Source of the DNA: Hyphomicrobiales bacterium
Lineage (GTDB): Bacteria > Pseudomonadota > Alphaproteobacteria > Rhizobiales > Rhizobiaceae
Direction of reading: 5' to 3'
DNA length: 47,879 nucleotides
NCBI GenBank assembly: GCA_900472175.1
Contig: UCHD01000018.1
Coordinates: forward strand, 1 to 47,879
This document shows, in pieces, positions 1-8,650 of this stretch (its first letter is position 1; the number at the start of each line of letters is the position of its first letter). A program made the position numbers and the translations under genes. The notes beneath the pieces were generated by a model. It saw only the letters and a program-made list of their open reading frames with translations. It was not told the DNA's origin and made no database searches.

Positions 1-2063
1 GCGTTGCATCGATCACCCTTACGCCAATGGTCGCGGATCCGGCTGCAACGGTAACCGTCAATGGTACGACGGTTGTCTCCGGTTCTGCCTCAGGCGCCAT
101 CACGCTTGCTGTCGGTACCAATACGATCACGACGGTGGCGACGGCTCAGGATGGCGCCACGGCCAAGACCTATACGGTCACGGTTACCCGTGCTCTTCCT
201 ACCGTTGTCATCGCCCTATCTCCGGCAGCTGGCGCCATGCCGGACGGCACGGTGGATGTAGGCTACAGCCAAACGGTCAGCGCTTCTGGTGGTACAGGCC
301 CCTACGCGTACAGCGTAACGGGCGGCACGCTTCCGGCCGGTCTGGCGATCGGCGGTTCCACAGGTACAATCACCGGCACACCGGCTGCGAGCGGTGACTT
401 CGCCTTTACCGTTGCGGCGGTTGACGCGAACGGCGCAACGGGTTCTGCCGCCTATACCCTGAAGGTCAAGTCAACCAGCGTGAAATTTGTGTTCACGCCT
501 TCCGGCGGCGCATTGACCAAGGTGATGGCCGGAGAGGATTACAGCCAGTCGATCACTGCAACGGGCGGCGTCGGACCTCTGTTGTACAAAATTGTCTCCG
601 GCACGCTGCCAAAAGGGATGGTGCTGAACATTTCGACAGGCGAACTCCGTGGCCCACTCGGCGCAGACGCTGGTTCCGGCGACTATGATTTCACCATTCA
701 GGTATCCGACCGCAACGGCGCCACGGGAACGGCGACCTTTCTGTTGCAAGTCACACCTCGGGTGGTCACGGTTCCAAACCTGACCATCGAAGTGCCGGCT
801 GGATCTGCGCCGGGCAATGTCTATCTCAATCGCGGCGCGACCGGCGGGCCGTTCACTGGGGCGGAGATGGTGTCCGTCGAACCGTCCAATGCGGGCACTG
901 CGACCATTATCCGTGGAGAACTGGCACAGGCTGGAGCTTCCGGTACGCCAGCCGGTTGGTATCTGAAATTCGTACCCGATCCGGCCTATTCTGGACAAGT
1001 CCAGGTCGGGTACCGTCTCATCGGAGCACTTGGGCCTTCGAATATCGGCACGGTCACGTACAAGCTGGCATATGACGCCGATAAGGTTGCCAACGAGATC
1101 AGCACTCTTGTGCACGATTTCGTCAGGACCCGGCAGAACATGATTTCGTCGTCGATCAGTGTTCCGGGCCTCTTGGAGCGCCGGCAGATGATGGAGGCAA
1201 CCGATCCCGTCACTGCGCGCATGATGCCGTCGCAAGAAGGAATGACTGCGAGCTTCTCGACCAGCCTCAATCAAATCGAGGCCGCTCGGGACGCGGCCGA
1301 CGGCGTCAGCGGGGCAATGGCGCCGCCATTCAATATCTGGATCGATGGGGTTTTCCTCGCGCACAACCGGGATGAAAATGACCGCCGCTGGGGCAGCTTC
1401 GCCATGATCAATGCGGGGGCGGACTATCTGATAACAGAAAAGGCACTCGTCGGTCTGTCGCTCCACTATGACAGGATGACCGATCCGACGGATGCGGATG
1501 CAGAACTGACCGGTAATGGCTGGCTGGCCGGTCCCTACGCCTCGTTCGAAGTTGCCCGGAATATCTTCTGGAACGCCAGCCTGCGATACGGCGGTTCGTC
1601 CAACGATATCGACACGCGGTACTGGGATGGAACATTCGATACCACTCGCTGGATGGCCGATACTTCGATCGAGGGCCAGTGGAACATCGACGAGAATACG
1701 ACCTTCACGCCCAATCTGCGCATTGTCTATTTCTCGGAAAGCGTGGATGACTACGCCGTCAAGAACGATGCCGGCGCAGCAATCGATATTGACGGGTTTG
1801 ATGAGGAGCAGTTCCGTGTCAGCCTCGGTGCCGAGGTCGCCCGGTCCTTTACGCTAGAAAACGGCGCGGCACTCACCCCGAAACTGGGCTTGACGGCTGG
1901 CTTCTCCGGTCTCGACGGAACCGGGGCGTTTGGATCGTTGACCGCCGGTCTGTCCTTGCAGACCACTAACTTTTGGATGCTGGATCTGAGCCTCCTTCTC
2001 AATGTCGCCGACGGCGGCGAAACATCAGCAGGCGCGGGCGTCAAAGCGGCCAAACAGTTTTGA
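1..2063 (+). CDS. Autotransporter-like outer-membrane protein with Ig-like repeats (5' end outside window)
   Basis: The reading frame is open from the window edge (first full codon at base 3), so the first ATG at 27 is internal and this is only the C-terminal part. In order it shows the end of a cadherin-like beta-sandwich repeat (ending TYTVTVTR), two putative Ig (He_PIG-type) repeats with the GTLPAGL...TGTITGTP pattern and its variant GTLPKGM...TGELRG, a linker, then from about residue 430 after the ATG a beta-barrel with alternating polar/hydrophobic strands. The protein ends in Phe (AAKQF), the terminal aromatic expected of a BAM-inserted barrel. A type V autotransporter or related surface adhesin is likely. 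The second Ig repeat is degenerate (GPLGAD replaces GTP). Whether the passenger is cleaved cannot be told because the N-terminus is missing. Confidence 0.8.
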   Translation, partial: VASITLTPMVADPAATVTVNGTTVVSGSASGAITLAVGTNTITTVATAQDGATAKTYTVTVTRALPTVVIALSPAAGAMPDGTVDVGYSQTVSASGGTGPYAYSVTGGTLPAGLAIGGSTGTITGTPAASGDFAFTVAAVDANGATGSAAYTLKVKSTSVKFVFTPSGGALTKVMAGEDYSQSITATGGVGPLLYKIVSGTLPKGMVLNISTGELRGPLGADAGSGDYDFTIQVSDRNGATGTATFLLQVTPRVVTVPNLTIEVPAGSAPGNVYLNRGATGGPFTGAEMVSVEPSNAGTATIIRGELAQAGASGTPAGWYLKFVPDPAYSGQVQVGYRLIGALGPSNIGTVTYKLAYDADKVANEISTLVHDFVRTRQNMISSSISVPGLLERRQMMEATDPVTARMMPSQEGMTASFSTSLNQIEAARDAADGVSGAMAPPFNIWIDGVFLAHNRDENDRRWGSFAMINAGADYLITEKALVGLSLHYDRMTDPTDADAELTGNGWLAGPYASFEVARNIFWNASLRYGGSSNDIDTRYWDGTFDTTRWMADTSIEGQWNIDENTTFTPNLRIVYFSESVDDYAVKNDAGAAIDIDGFDEEQFRVSLGAEVARSFTLENGAALTPKLGLTAGFSGLDGTGAFGSLTAGLSLQTTNFWMLDLSLLLNVADGGETSAGAGVKAAKQF

Positions 2064-2078
2064 CAAAGCCTCCGTCAG

Positions 2079-2112
2079 AACGGGCAGCAGCGCGGTTGCG
2101 CTGCTGCCCGTT
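2079..2112 (+). terminator. Strong hairpin after the autotransporter gene
   Basis: A perfect 15-bp stem, AACGGGCAGCAGCGC with its complement, closes on a 4-nt GGTT loop 15 bases after the stop codon. There is no good U-tract (TTCGTCCC follows), so termination may need more than the hairpin. Confidence 0.7.
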
Positions 2113-2232
2113 CGTCCCTGTGCCACGCTCCAAAGACGTTGTCGACTTTCTGGCTCTGATCAAGGCTTGATGCGATTGGATGTCAGTCTCACCCGCCAAT
2201 ATCGAGGCTGCGGTTTTGTCACCCCGCAGCAC

Positions 2233-3150
2233 TCAGGACGCGGATAGCTCGATCTTTGGCCATGTCTTTTCCGCCGGCGCCGTGGTTTCGGCCGGCGCTG
2301 TGTGCCGCTCCCTGAAGGCGGCGACAAGGGTCTGCAAAGCCTTCCTTGATCGCGCATCGGTCAAACTTGAATGCAGGACGATCTCTGAGGACGGAAGGTC
2401 CGGCAGGCCGAACCGCTTGCTGACCTCGACGGTATCGGAGGGCGCCAAACGGCAGGAGAAGGGGGCAACGGCGAGGCCCGCCGAGACGGCCGCGTTGACC
2501 GCAGTTGACACGCCGACGAACACTTCCACCCAGGAAACGCCGACCGCATCAAGTGCACGGGTGGCGATATCCCGTACGCCGCACAATGGCGCAAGGGCTG
2601 CCAACCGTAACGGTTCGCCCGGCACACGCTGAAAGCCGGGCGCTGCAAACCAGCCGAAATGTTCCGGTCCAAGGGTTTCGCCGTCGCGCCGGTCTTCGTC
2701 GCGCCTTATGATTACGGCATCCAGTTCACCACGGTCGAAGGCCTCTAGCAGGTTTCGCGATGTTTCTAGCCGCACCTCGATGCACAGCCCCGGATCGTGG
2801 GCGTAGAGGCGCGCCAGCAATGTGGGGACTTCCGGCCCGGCGACATGGGCGGCGATGCCGAGGCCGAACCGGCGGCGCGTTGATGAAAGCCCGGCAATGG
2901 CCCGATCATGGGCGGCAAGGAACTCGCGGGCGCCCTGGATGAAGACGGCGCCCTGTGCCGAAAGGCGGACCTGCCGCGGCGTGCGCTCGAGCAGCCTGAC
3001 GCCGAGCCGGTCTTCGAGCCGCTTCAACTTGACGCTGATCGCGCCCTGCGTGCTGCCGAGGAATTCCGCCGCCCGGGTAAAGCTCTGGAAATCGGCAATC
3101 GCCACAAAGGCCTGAACAGCGTCCACATCCAGCGTCGTCATCGAAATCAT
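2233..3150 (-). CDS. LysR family transcriptional regulator
   Basis: A protein of 305 residues, normal for LysR regulators. The N-terminal winged HTH is clear (QAFVAIADFQSFTRAAEFLG, then TQGAISVKLKRLE and LLERTPR), followed by a LysR substrate-binding domain with RFGLGIAAH and VIIRRDED. The start at 3150 has a poor ribosome site; a second ATG at 3141 (MTTLDVDAV) is equally possible. It is divergent from the exporter gene starting at 3311, the classical arrangement for a LysR activator and its target. The ligand is unknown. The domain resembles LysR proteins paired with small-molecule exporters, but that is inferred from context. Confidence 0.92.
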   Translation of the reverse strand: MISMTTLDVDAVQAFVAIADFQSFTRAAEFLGSTQGAISVKLKRLEDRLGVRLLERTPRQVRLSAQGAVFIQGAREFLAAHDRAIAGLSSTRRRFGLGIAAHVAGPEVPTLLARLYAHDPGLCIEVRLETSRNLLEAFDRGELDAVIIRRDEDRRDGETLGPEHFGWFAAPGFQRVPGEPLRLAALAPLCGVRDIATRALDAVGVSWVEVFVGVSTAVNAAVSAGLAVAPFSCRLAPSDTVEVSKRFGLPDLPSSEIVLHSSLTDARSRKALQTLVAAFRERHTAPAETTAPAEKTWPKIELSAS

Positions 3151-3159
3151 CCGATTTTG

Positions 3160-3178
3160 TTATCTCTGAAATACATAA
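3160..3178. promoter_or_regulatory. Candidate LysR operator (T-N11-A)
   Basis: TTAT, an 11-base spacer and ATAA form an inverted repeat with the T-N11-A spacing typical of LysR boxes. It lies 9 bp upstream of the lysR start codon and about 130 bp upstream of the exporter start, inside the only intergenic space between the divergent genes. Confidence 0.5.
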
Positions 3179-3310
3179 GCATCCAATTCAGTTGTGATCA
3201 AGGTCCGGTTATGGTGCCGCGAACCCAAGCGAGATCAACTTCGACGGGCACCGTGGAAGGCCGGCAACGGAAATCCGCGATGCTCGCCATGGCATCGAAA
3301 GTCTACGAAA

Positions 3311-4843
3311 ATGAACCAACCGATAACCCGCCGCAGCGCGCTGGCATTGGCAGCCGTCTGCCTTTCCTCGCTGATGTTCGGTCTTGAGATTTCAAGCATC
3401 CCGGCGATCCTGCCGACGCTGGAGCAGGTGCTCGGCGCAGATTTCAAACAGTTGCAATGGGTCATGAACGCCTACACCATTGCGGTGACGGCAGTCCTGA
3501 TGGCGGCCGGCACTTTGGCCGATCGCTACGGCCGCAAGCGCATATTCGTCGCCGGCGTCGTCGCATTCGGCATCGCATCGCTGATTTGCGGACTGACAGA
3601 GGACGTATCGGTATTGATCGTCGCCCGGTTCATCCAGGGCATGGCCGGGGGCGTTATGCTCATTTGCCAGATCGCCGTGCTTTCGCACCAATTCCAGTCC
3701 GGCCGTCAGCGCGGGATCGCGTTCAGCTGGTGGGGGATCATCTTCGGCATCGGCCTGGGTTTTGGCCCGATCGTCGGTGGCGCGACCGTAGCGCTGATGA
3801 GCTGGGAGTGGGTATTCCTCGTTCATGTCGTGCTTTCGGGCGTGACAATGGCGCTGGCGCTCGCCGGCGTCGAGGAATCGCGCGATCCGGGTGCCGAAAG
3901 CCTCGACATCGCCGGCATGGTGACCTTGTCGGCCGCCGTCTTCTGCATTGCCTACTTCATCACCCAGGGGCCTGAGCTGGGCTTTTCCAGCCCTGCCGCC
4001 TTGTCGATCCTCGGGATTGCCATCGCCAGCCTGATCGCCTTCGTCATCGCTGAAAAGATCAGCACACGGCCGATGTTCGATTTTTCGGTGTTCCGAATCC
4101 GCAGTTTCTCTGGAGCGCTGTTCGGGTCGGTGGGCATGAACATCAGCTTCTGGCCGTTCATGATCTATCTGCCGATCTGGTTTCAGGCGGGTCTCGGCTA
4201 TGACGGCGTAACCGCAAGCATCGCTCTGCTCGCCTACACGCTTCCTCCGCTTATTGTTCCGCCCTTTGCCGAGCGCCTGCTGCTTCACTTCCGTCCCGGC
4301 ATCGTCATTCCGGCCGGATTGTTCACGATCGGTCTCGGCTTCCTGTTGATGAAAACCGGCAGCAGCGTTGAAAACGCCAGTTGGCTGACGATGCTGCCGG
4401 GATGCCTGTTGGCCGGCATTGGCCTTGGCTTCACCAATACCACCGTCACCAATGTCGCGACCGGCGCCGTTGCGGCCGAGCGCGCCGGCATGGCCTCGGG
4501 CATCGACACCAGTGCGCGGATGATCTCGCTGGCGATCAACATCGCGCTAATGGGTCTGATTCTGGTCGAAGGCGTGCGGTCTTCGTTGAGCACCGCGCTT
4601 TCCGGGCAAATGGCCGGCGCGGAGCAGCGCATGCTCGCCGAGAAAATCTCGGCCGGCGGCATGCTGTCATCGGATTACGGTCTGTCTGATACGGTTATCC
4701 AGACGGCGCTGCGGGATGGGTTCGGCTGGGTCATGGCCTACGGCGCGGCTGGCGTCTGGCTGTCTGCTGCCGCAAGCTTGCTGGTCTTCGGATTACGCGC
4801 CAAGACGGCGGCACTTACGTGCTCCACAGTGAAGCCGTCATGA
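3311..4843 (+). CDS. MFS transporter, DHA2 (EmrB/QacA-like) family
   Basis: Inner-membrane proton-driven exporter of about 510 residues, the size of 14-helix DHA2 drug:H+ antiporters. The loop 2-3 motif GTLADRYGRKR (motif A) and a helix-5 GFGPIVGG (motif C of antiporters) are visible, along with many hydrophobic segments. ATG 3311 (MNQPITRRSALALAAV) was chosen because the longer frame from 3194 adds a basic, non-hydrophobic leader with no family likeness; the ribosome site is weak in both cases. It is divergent from a LysR regulator and probably activated by it. The substrate cannot be read from the sequence. Confidence 0.9.
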   Translation: MNQPITRRSALALAAVCLSSLMFGLEISSIPAILPTLEQVLGADFKQLQWVMNAYTIAVTAVLMAAGTLADRYGRKRIFVAGVVAFGIASLICGLTEDVSVLIVARFIQGMAGGVMLICQIAVLSHQFQSGRQRGIAFSWWGIIFGIGLGFGPIVGGATVALMSWEWVFLVHVVLSGVTMALALAGVEESRDPGAESLDIAGMVTLSAAVFCIAYFITQGPELGFSSPAALSILGIAIASLIAFVIAEKISTRPMFDFSVFRIRSFSGALFGSVGMNISFWPFMIYLPIWFQAGLGYDGVTASIALLAYTLPPLIVPPFAERLLLHFRPGIVIPAGLFTIGLGFLLMKTGSSVENASWLTMLPGCLLAGIGLGFTNTTVTNVATGAVAAERAGMASGIDTSARMISLAINIALMGLILVEGVRSSLSTALSGQMAGAEQRMLAEKISAGGMLSSDYGLSDTVIQTALRDGFGWVMAYGAAGVWLSAAASLLVFGLRAKTAALTCSTVKPS

Positions 4844-4877
4844 CGAGCGCAGCTGACCCTTGAGGTCATGGCATTTC

Positions 4878-4903
4878 ATCGAGCCGGAATAGGCCGGCTC
4901 GAT
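4878..4903. terminator. Hairpin downstream of the MFS gene
   Basis: A 10-bp stem (ATCGAGCCGG with its complement) and a 6-nt loop begin 35 bases after the exporter stop. No U-tract is present on either strand. Confidence 0.5.
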
Positions 4904-5256
4904 AGGCTGTCGGTCACGCCTGCCGCGGGTCCAAAATGTTGATGGGGAACGCGCTTTGTGGGTTTCCTACGAAGCCGCTCGCTGGAACGGGCCGGCCGCT
5001 GGTACCTGTTATCCGTCCATGCTGATGCAGCACAAGGGCCACGGCGCCAAGTACGGTGTCGTCGCCCCCGAGGAACTTGCCGACGGCGAAGCGGGGCCCT
5101 TACATGTCTGCGACCTGGTCGGGCGGGGGAAGCGTGTGCCGGGCGAAGCTGCGCTGCAAAGGCTCGGTGAAGGCGGTGCCAAACACGACGCATCGAATAT
5201 GTTTGGGATACTTTCCTGCGAAAGCGGTAGTCGGGGAGTCGATAAGACCCCACCGC
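4904..5256. other. Gap without a confident gene; possible decayed minus-strand ORF
   Basis: About 350 bases with no convincing intact gene. On the minus strand one frame, starting upstream near 5300, has GC-rich third positions and reads GLIDSPTTAFAGKYPKHIRC and on to DQVADM, then a TAA at 5102-5100, and continues as RFAVGKFLGGDDTVLGAVAL. That is what a gene interrupted by a stop would look like. I do not recognise the family. Confidence 0.25.
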
Positions 5257-5931
5257 TCACGGGGTGAAAACCTCGGTGATGCGGCCGAGAGGCCAGACAT
5301 CGGACAAGGCTTTTTCCAAAACCGCCCTTAACCGCAATAGATCGGCCGTCGCCTCGTCATGCAAGGCCTCCGCCACGATCAATACCGAGGCCGTTTCCGG
5401 CCGTATGACGGAACGGCCGCTTTGGCGATTTGACCAGCGGCGGGCATGGGCATGTCCCGCGCGATCCGCGAAAATTACCTCGCCGGCCTCAGGGGTTTCG
5501 ATGTCACCGGAGAAGGTTTCGTAGACTTCGTTCCCCTCGGCGAGCCGGACTTCAAGATGGCCTTGGATCTTGGCCGTATCGAAGATGGCAACAGGGATGG
5601 CGAAGGCTATGGAAACGGCGTTGCAGAGATCGACAAGGGGATGGATCGTGGGAAGGCTCTGTTCCTTTCGGAAGCGGCGAAGCAGCGCCTCTGCGGCGCA
5701 CCTATACTGCGTCGGCTTCAACCCCATTTTTGCAAAGGTGCGGCGCCATGCCTGGATTTCTGGAAAATCGCCTTCCGATCTGCTTGCGAGCCTTTCATGT
5801 GCTATGCGGCTGAAATCCTGCAATGGCCGGGAAACGTCGGCATCGGGGCTGATATCGTCGAAAAGCATTGCCTGTGTCGCCAGTTCTTCAAAGCGGCGTT
5901 TGATGGGGTAGGAATAACCGAATGTCAGCAA
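5257..5931 (-). CDS. B3/B4 tRNA-editing-domain protein
   Basis: A stand-alone protein resembling the B3/B4 domain of phenylalanyl-tRNA synthetase beta subunit, the domain that hydrolyses mischarged tRNA. Free-standing members are about 220-230 residues and their substrate is mostly unknown. Typical features are IQAWRRTFAKMGLKPTQYR, LVDLCNAVSIAFAIPVA, and a C-terminal segment GEVIFADRAGHAHARRW. The start is a TTG at 5931-5929 with a good ribosome site (GAAGGG, 7 nt upstream), giving 224 residues. The upstream ATG in the same frame (6045) would add 38 residues with no family likeness. It stands alone, convergent with the exporter gene. Confidence 0.8.
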   Translation of the reverse strand: MLTFGYSYPIKRRFEELATQAMLFDDISPDADVSRPLQDFSRIAHERLASRSEGDFPEIQAWRRTFAKMGLKPTQYRCAAEALLRRFRKEQSLPTIHPLVDLCNAVSIAFAIPVAIFDTAKIQGHLEVRLAEGNEVYETFSGDIETPEAGEVIFADRAGHAHARRWSNRQSGRSVIRPETASVLIVAEALHDEATADLLRLRAVLEKALSDVWPLGRITEVFTP

Positions 5932-6150
5932 GATCGCGCCCTTCGTGGTGTGGATTGCTGTTGGTTGCAGCTCAAGCCCACCGCGGTCTTGAACAAAATT
6001 GCGGACTGCACCTTTCATCTGCTGATGTTGCTTTGTTGGCCGCAAGCTCCGTCAGGGCTCTCAATGGAAAGGGATTGGCGGAAACCCTACCCCCGCGCTC
6101 CAGGCGCCTCATGACGGGGCTGCCTTAGGAAGAGCCGGGGCTTTTGATTT

Positions 6151-6636
6151 CTACAGCGTGGCGCCTGGCGATATCGGTGCAAAAGCGGTGGTTTTTATTT
6201 CCACGAGGCCGCCATCCGGATTGAGATCGGCAACGGCCAGCTCGACACAAGCCGGATAAGGTGCGGGCAAGAATTCGTCCCGGACTGCTGCAATCGCCGC
6301 CAGTTGGTCGGCCTTGCCCAAAGCCAGCCGATCGCTGCCGAACACATGAAACATCTGCAGCTCCACAATCTGGTCCATGCGGGCCTGGCATGCTCCCAGA
6401 AGCTGGTCGATCAGCGTGAAGACGCGGCGCAACTCGCCCTTAAAACCTTCTGCGTCCATCGGTGTCGAGTGGTCATTGCAGGCGACGATGCCGGACAGAA
6501 AGACGAAATCGCCGGCGCGGCGCGCAGGGGCATAGTGAAACTGCGCAACGTCGTCTTCCAGTACCGCAGGCACGGCGACCTTTCCGCCAGGCGCTGCATA
6601 GTCGTGAAAAGAGTACGCGGACTGATTTTCAATCAT
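6151..6636 (-). CDS. Rid family (RidA/YjgF-like) protein
   Basis: A 161-residue cytoplasmic protein of the YjgF/YER057c/UK114 fold, normally a homotrimer. The segments FVFLSGIVAC, VFTLIDQLLGACQARMDQIV and a final VEIKTTAFAP match the family. In archetypal RidA an Arg in a PAR(S/T)xVEV motif binds the imine substrate's carboxylate. Here the equivalent stretch reads PYPACVELA, so the Arg appears to be missing. It may therefore belong to one of the Rid subfamilies without enamine deaminase activity. Its ATG overlaps the stop of the preceding TetR gene (ATGA), so the two are co-transcribed. Confidence 0.85.
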   Translation of the reverse strand: MIENQSAYSFHDYAAPGGKVAVPAVLEDDVAQFHYAPARRAGDFVFLSGIVACNDHSTPMDAEGFKGELRRVFTLIDQLLGACQARMDQIVELQMFHVFGSDRLALGKADQLAAIAAVRDEFLPAPYPACVELAVADLNPDGGLVEIKTTAFAPISPGATL

Positions 6637-7256
6637 GTTTCCAGATATCTCGCTGTATTTGCTTCAGTTGGGAGCGCGGCCAGCGCAGGATCGATGAGAG
6701 CCACCAGATCGGCTCTTGTCGCTCCGTCTCGCGCTTGCATCGAAATGCCCTGCATGACGGCGCTGTAGTAGTTGGCCAGAACGTGAATGTCGCTCGAATG
6801 GGGAAGGTCTCCGTCTGCCTTGGCGCGGACAAGGCGGTGGCGGATTCGCATTTCGGTATCCTTGCGTATGCCTTTCAAAAGTTTGCGGAGCGGCTCTACT
6901 TCGGTCTGGCAATTAACCACGCCGAGGATCAGCAGGCAGCCGCCGGATTGTGGCGCGGCGATTGCGGTGTCGATACTGCCTGCAAGCATGGCGCCAATCG
7001 CCGCGCGCAGGTTTCCACTTCCCTCGAGCGCGCGCACGGCGTGAGACCCGGCGGTTGCGACGTATAGATCCACCGCCTCGCGAAAGGCTGCCTCTTTGGA
7101 GCCGAAGGCTGAGTAGAAGCTTGGCGGGGTAATCCCCACCGCTGCTGTCAAATCGTTAAGCTGAGCGCCTTCGTATCCCTTCGCCCAGAACACTTCCATG
7201 ATGCGCTGAAGTGCGTAATCGCGGTCAAAACCGCGCGGCCGGCCCCGGATTGCCAT
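6633..7256 (-). CDS. TetR family transcriptional regulator
   Basis: A 207-residue regulator with an N-terminal TetR HTH (RIMEVFWAKGYEGAQLNDL, then AVGITPPSFYSAFGSKEAAF) and a helical ligand-binding C-terminal part. ATG 7256 (MAIRGRPRGF) was preferred because AAAGGG lies 5 nt upstream; the alternative ATG at 7277 has no ribosome site. It overlaps the rid gene by 4 bp. The operon is probably autoregulated through the AT-rich palindrome at 7320-7352. The ligand is unknown. Confidence 0.92.
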   Translation of the reverse strand: MAIRGRPRGFDRDYALQRIMEVFWAKGYEGAQLNDLTAAVGITPPSFYSAFGSKEAAFREAVDLYVATAGSHAVRALEGSGNLRAAIGAMLAGSIDTAIAAPQSGGCLLILGVVNCQTEVEPLRKLLKGIRKDTEMRIRHRLVRAKADGDLPHSSDIHVLANYYSAVMQGISMQARDGATRADLVALIDPALAALPTEANTARYLET

Positions 7257-7319
7257 AACAGCCCTTTCTGTAGTCATGTTTATATAAATCTCTTGCCCGC
7301 GATGAACAAGCTGGCCAGA

Positions 7320-7352
7320 GAATTATATAATCAAAATTATAGAATATAATTC
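7320..7352. promoter_or_regulatory. AT-rich palindrome, candidate TetR operator/promoter
   Basis: GAATTATAT (7320-7328) and its exact complement ATATAATTC (7344-7352) are separated by 15 bases, with a further ATTATA repeat inside. The stretch is far more AT-rich than the surroundings and lies 64 bp upstream of the tetR start codon, where an operator over the promoter is expected. Confidence 0.5.
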
Positions 7353-7372
7353 ACGAAATTGGATCGCCCCAC

Positions 7373-7712
7373 TGCCCGGAGGACAGAGCACTCGTGCACG
7401 GCGACTTCGGATCCAACAACGTCCTGGCTGACGGAACGGTGACAACCGGGGTTATCGACTGGGGCGAGGCGATGTTCGGCGATCCGCGCTACGACATCGC
7501 CAATATCTTCTTGGCGTCCCTGGCTGGCGCGCATGAAGGCGCAGGCCAGCCATTTCGAGCGAAGACCGCGTTGGATGGCGGCCAATGCCAGCGCTCTTAC
7601 TTGCTACCAAGTGCGGATCGGCTTGCAACAGGTCTATGAAACAGCACTGCAAGGCGATGAGCAGGACATGCACTGGGCGATGGCGCGTTGCGCTGCGATC
7701 GCCGGTGGCTGA
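7373..7712 (+). pseudogene. Truncated and frameshifted aminoglycoside phosphotransferase-like gene
   Basis: Only the C-terminal half of an APH-family kinase remains. CPEDRALVHGDFGSNNVLADG holds the catalytic HGDxxxxN loop, and IDWGEAMFGDPRYDIANIF the metal-binding D and GDP motif. The N-lobe is absent, replaced upstream by the AT-rich tetR promoter region. After IANIF (about 7510) the frame breaks. The next frame continues the family sequence as WRPWLARMKAQASHFERR and ends cleanly at TGA 7710-7712 (ARCAAIAGG), so a net +1 or -2 change occurred near 7510. The gene cannot make a functional kinase. Confidence 0.75.
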
Positions 7713-7750
7713 TCCGGGCGCAGGTCGCCGACAAGCGCCGGCGCGCCGGT

Positions 7751-8650
7751 TTAGATCGCAAGCGAGAAGTGGTTTTCGGCCGCCTTGACGATTGTGCTCT
7801 GGTCCTTTGCCGCCATGCGGCGAACGGCATCTACTGCGCCTGGATCGATCCGCGAGGCAGCGTCGGAGAAGCGGCGCTCGGGGTCGGGCACAGCTGAAAG
7901 CAGCAGCTTCGTATAGGGATGCTGCGGATTGTCGATCACCGCGCTGCAAGCGCCCCATTCGACGATCTGGCCGCTATACATGACCGCGATGTCCTCCGCC
8001 ACGTAGCGGGCGGTGGCGATGTCGTGGGTGATGTAGAGCAGGCCGAGATTGCGCTCCGTCTTCATCTCGTTCAGCAGGTTCAAGACGCCGAGGCGCACCG
8101 ATACGTCCAGCATCGAGGTCGGCTCGTCGGCGACGAGGATCTGTGGCCTAGCCGAAAGCGCACGGGCGATATTGACGCGCTGGCGCTGGCCGCCGGAAAG
8201 CTCGTGCGGATATTTCGGCGCGACCAGCGCCGGGTCGAGCTTGACGCCCGCAAGCTGCTCTTCGACCGCCGCATCAAGCTCTGTCGAGCGAATATCCGGG
8301 CGATGCAGGCGCAGGGTACGCTTCAGGTGATAGGCGATGGTGTGCGCAGGATTGAGCGAGGCGAAGGGATCCTGGAAAATCATCTGCACGGCCTGCCGGT
8401 AGGCGGCAAGATCGCGGCCGCGCCGCGCCGCCGTCGGCTCGCCCTTGAACAGGACCTGGCCGCGTGACGGCAGGTATTCGAGCATGGCCATGCGGGCGCA
8501 TGTCGTCTTGCCGCTGCCCGATTCCCCGACGAGGGCAAGCGCCCGCCCGCTATGGAGCGAGAAATTGACGGCGCGCGCGGCGTGCACCCCGCCTGCCGGA
8601 CTGCCGAAGACCTTGCTGACATTGTCAAAACGCAGAAGCGGGGCGTTCAT
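7751..8650 (-). CDS. Oligopeptide-type ABC transporter ATP-binding protein (OppF/DppF-like)
   Basis: A cytoplasmic ATPase subunit of 299 residues. Walker A is GESGSGKTT, the Q-loop region QMIFQDPFASLNP is typical of OppF, the signature is LSGGQRQR, Walker B is ILVADEPT and the switch His is in ITHD. It is the last gene of a seven-gene minus-strand operon and its ATG overlaps the preceding ATPase stop (ATGA). It lacks the cysteine-containing C-terminal extension seen in many DppF proteins and in the second importer of this window. Given the GH20 enzyme and binding protein in the operon, it most likely energises chitooligosaccharide uptake. Confidence 0.93.
   Translation of the reverse strand: MNAPLLRFDNVSKVFGSPAGGVHAARAVNFSLHSGRALALVGESGSGKTTCARMAMLEYLPSRGQVLFKGEPTAARRGRDLAAYRQAVQMIFQDPFASLNPAHTIAYHLKRTLRLHRPDIRSTELDAAVEEQLAGVKLDPALVAPKYPHELSGGQRQRVNIARALSARPQILVADEPTSMLDVSVRLGVLNLLNEMKTERNLGLLYITHDIATARYVAEDIAVMYSGQIVEWGACSAVIDNPQHPYTKLLLSAVPDPERRFSDAASRIDPGAVDAVRRMAAKDQSTIVKAAENHFSLAI

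Noticed and set aside
3392..4288. 298-codon minus-strand open frame opposite the MFS gene
   Set aside because: Antisense to a well-supported transporter; low-complexity charged translation typical of the reverse frame of a hydrophobic protein.
7713..7750. GC-rich palindrome CCGGCGCGCCGG after the last ABC ATPase gene
   Set aside because: It is a self-complementary 12-mer with no loop and no U-tract; not convincing as a terminator.
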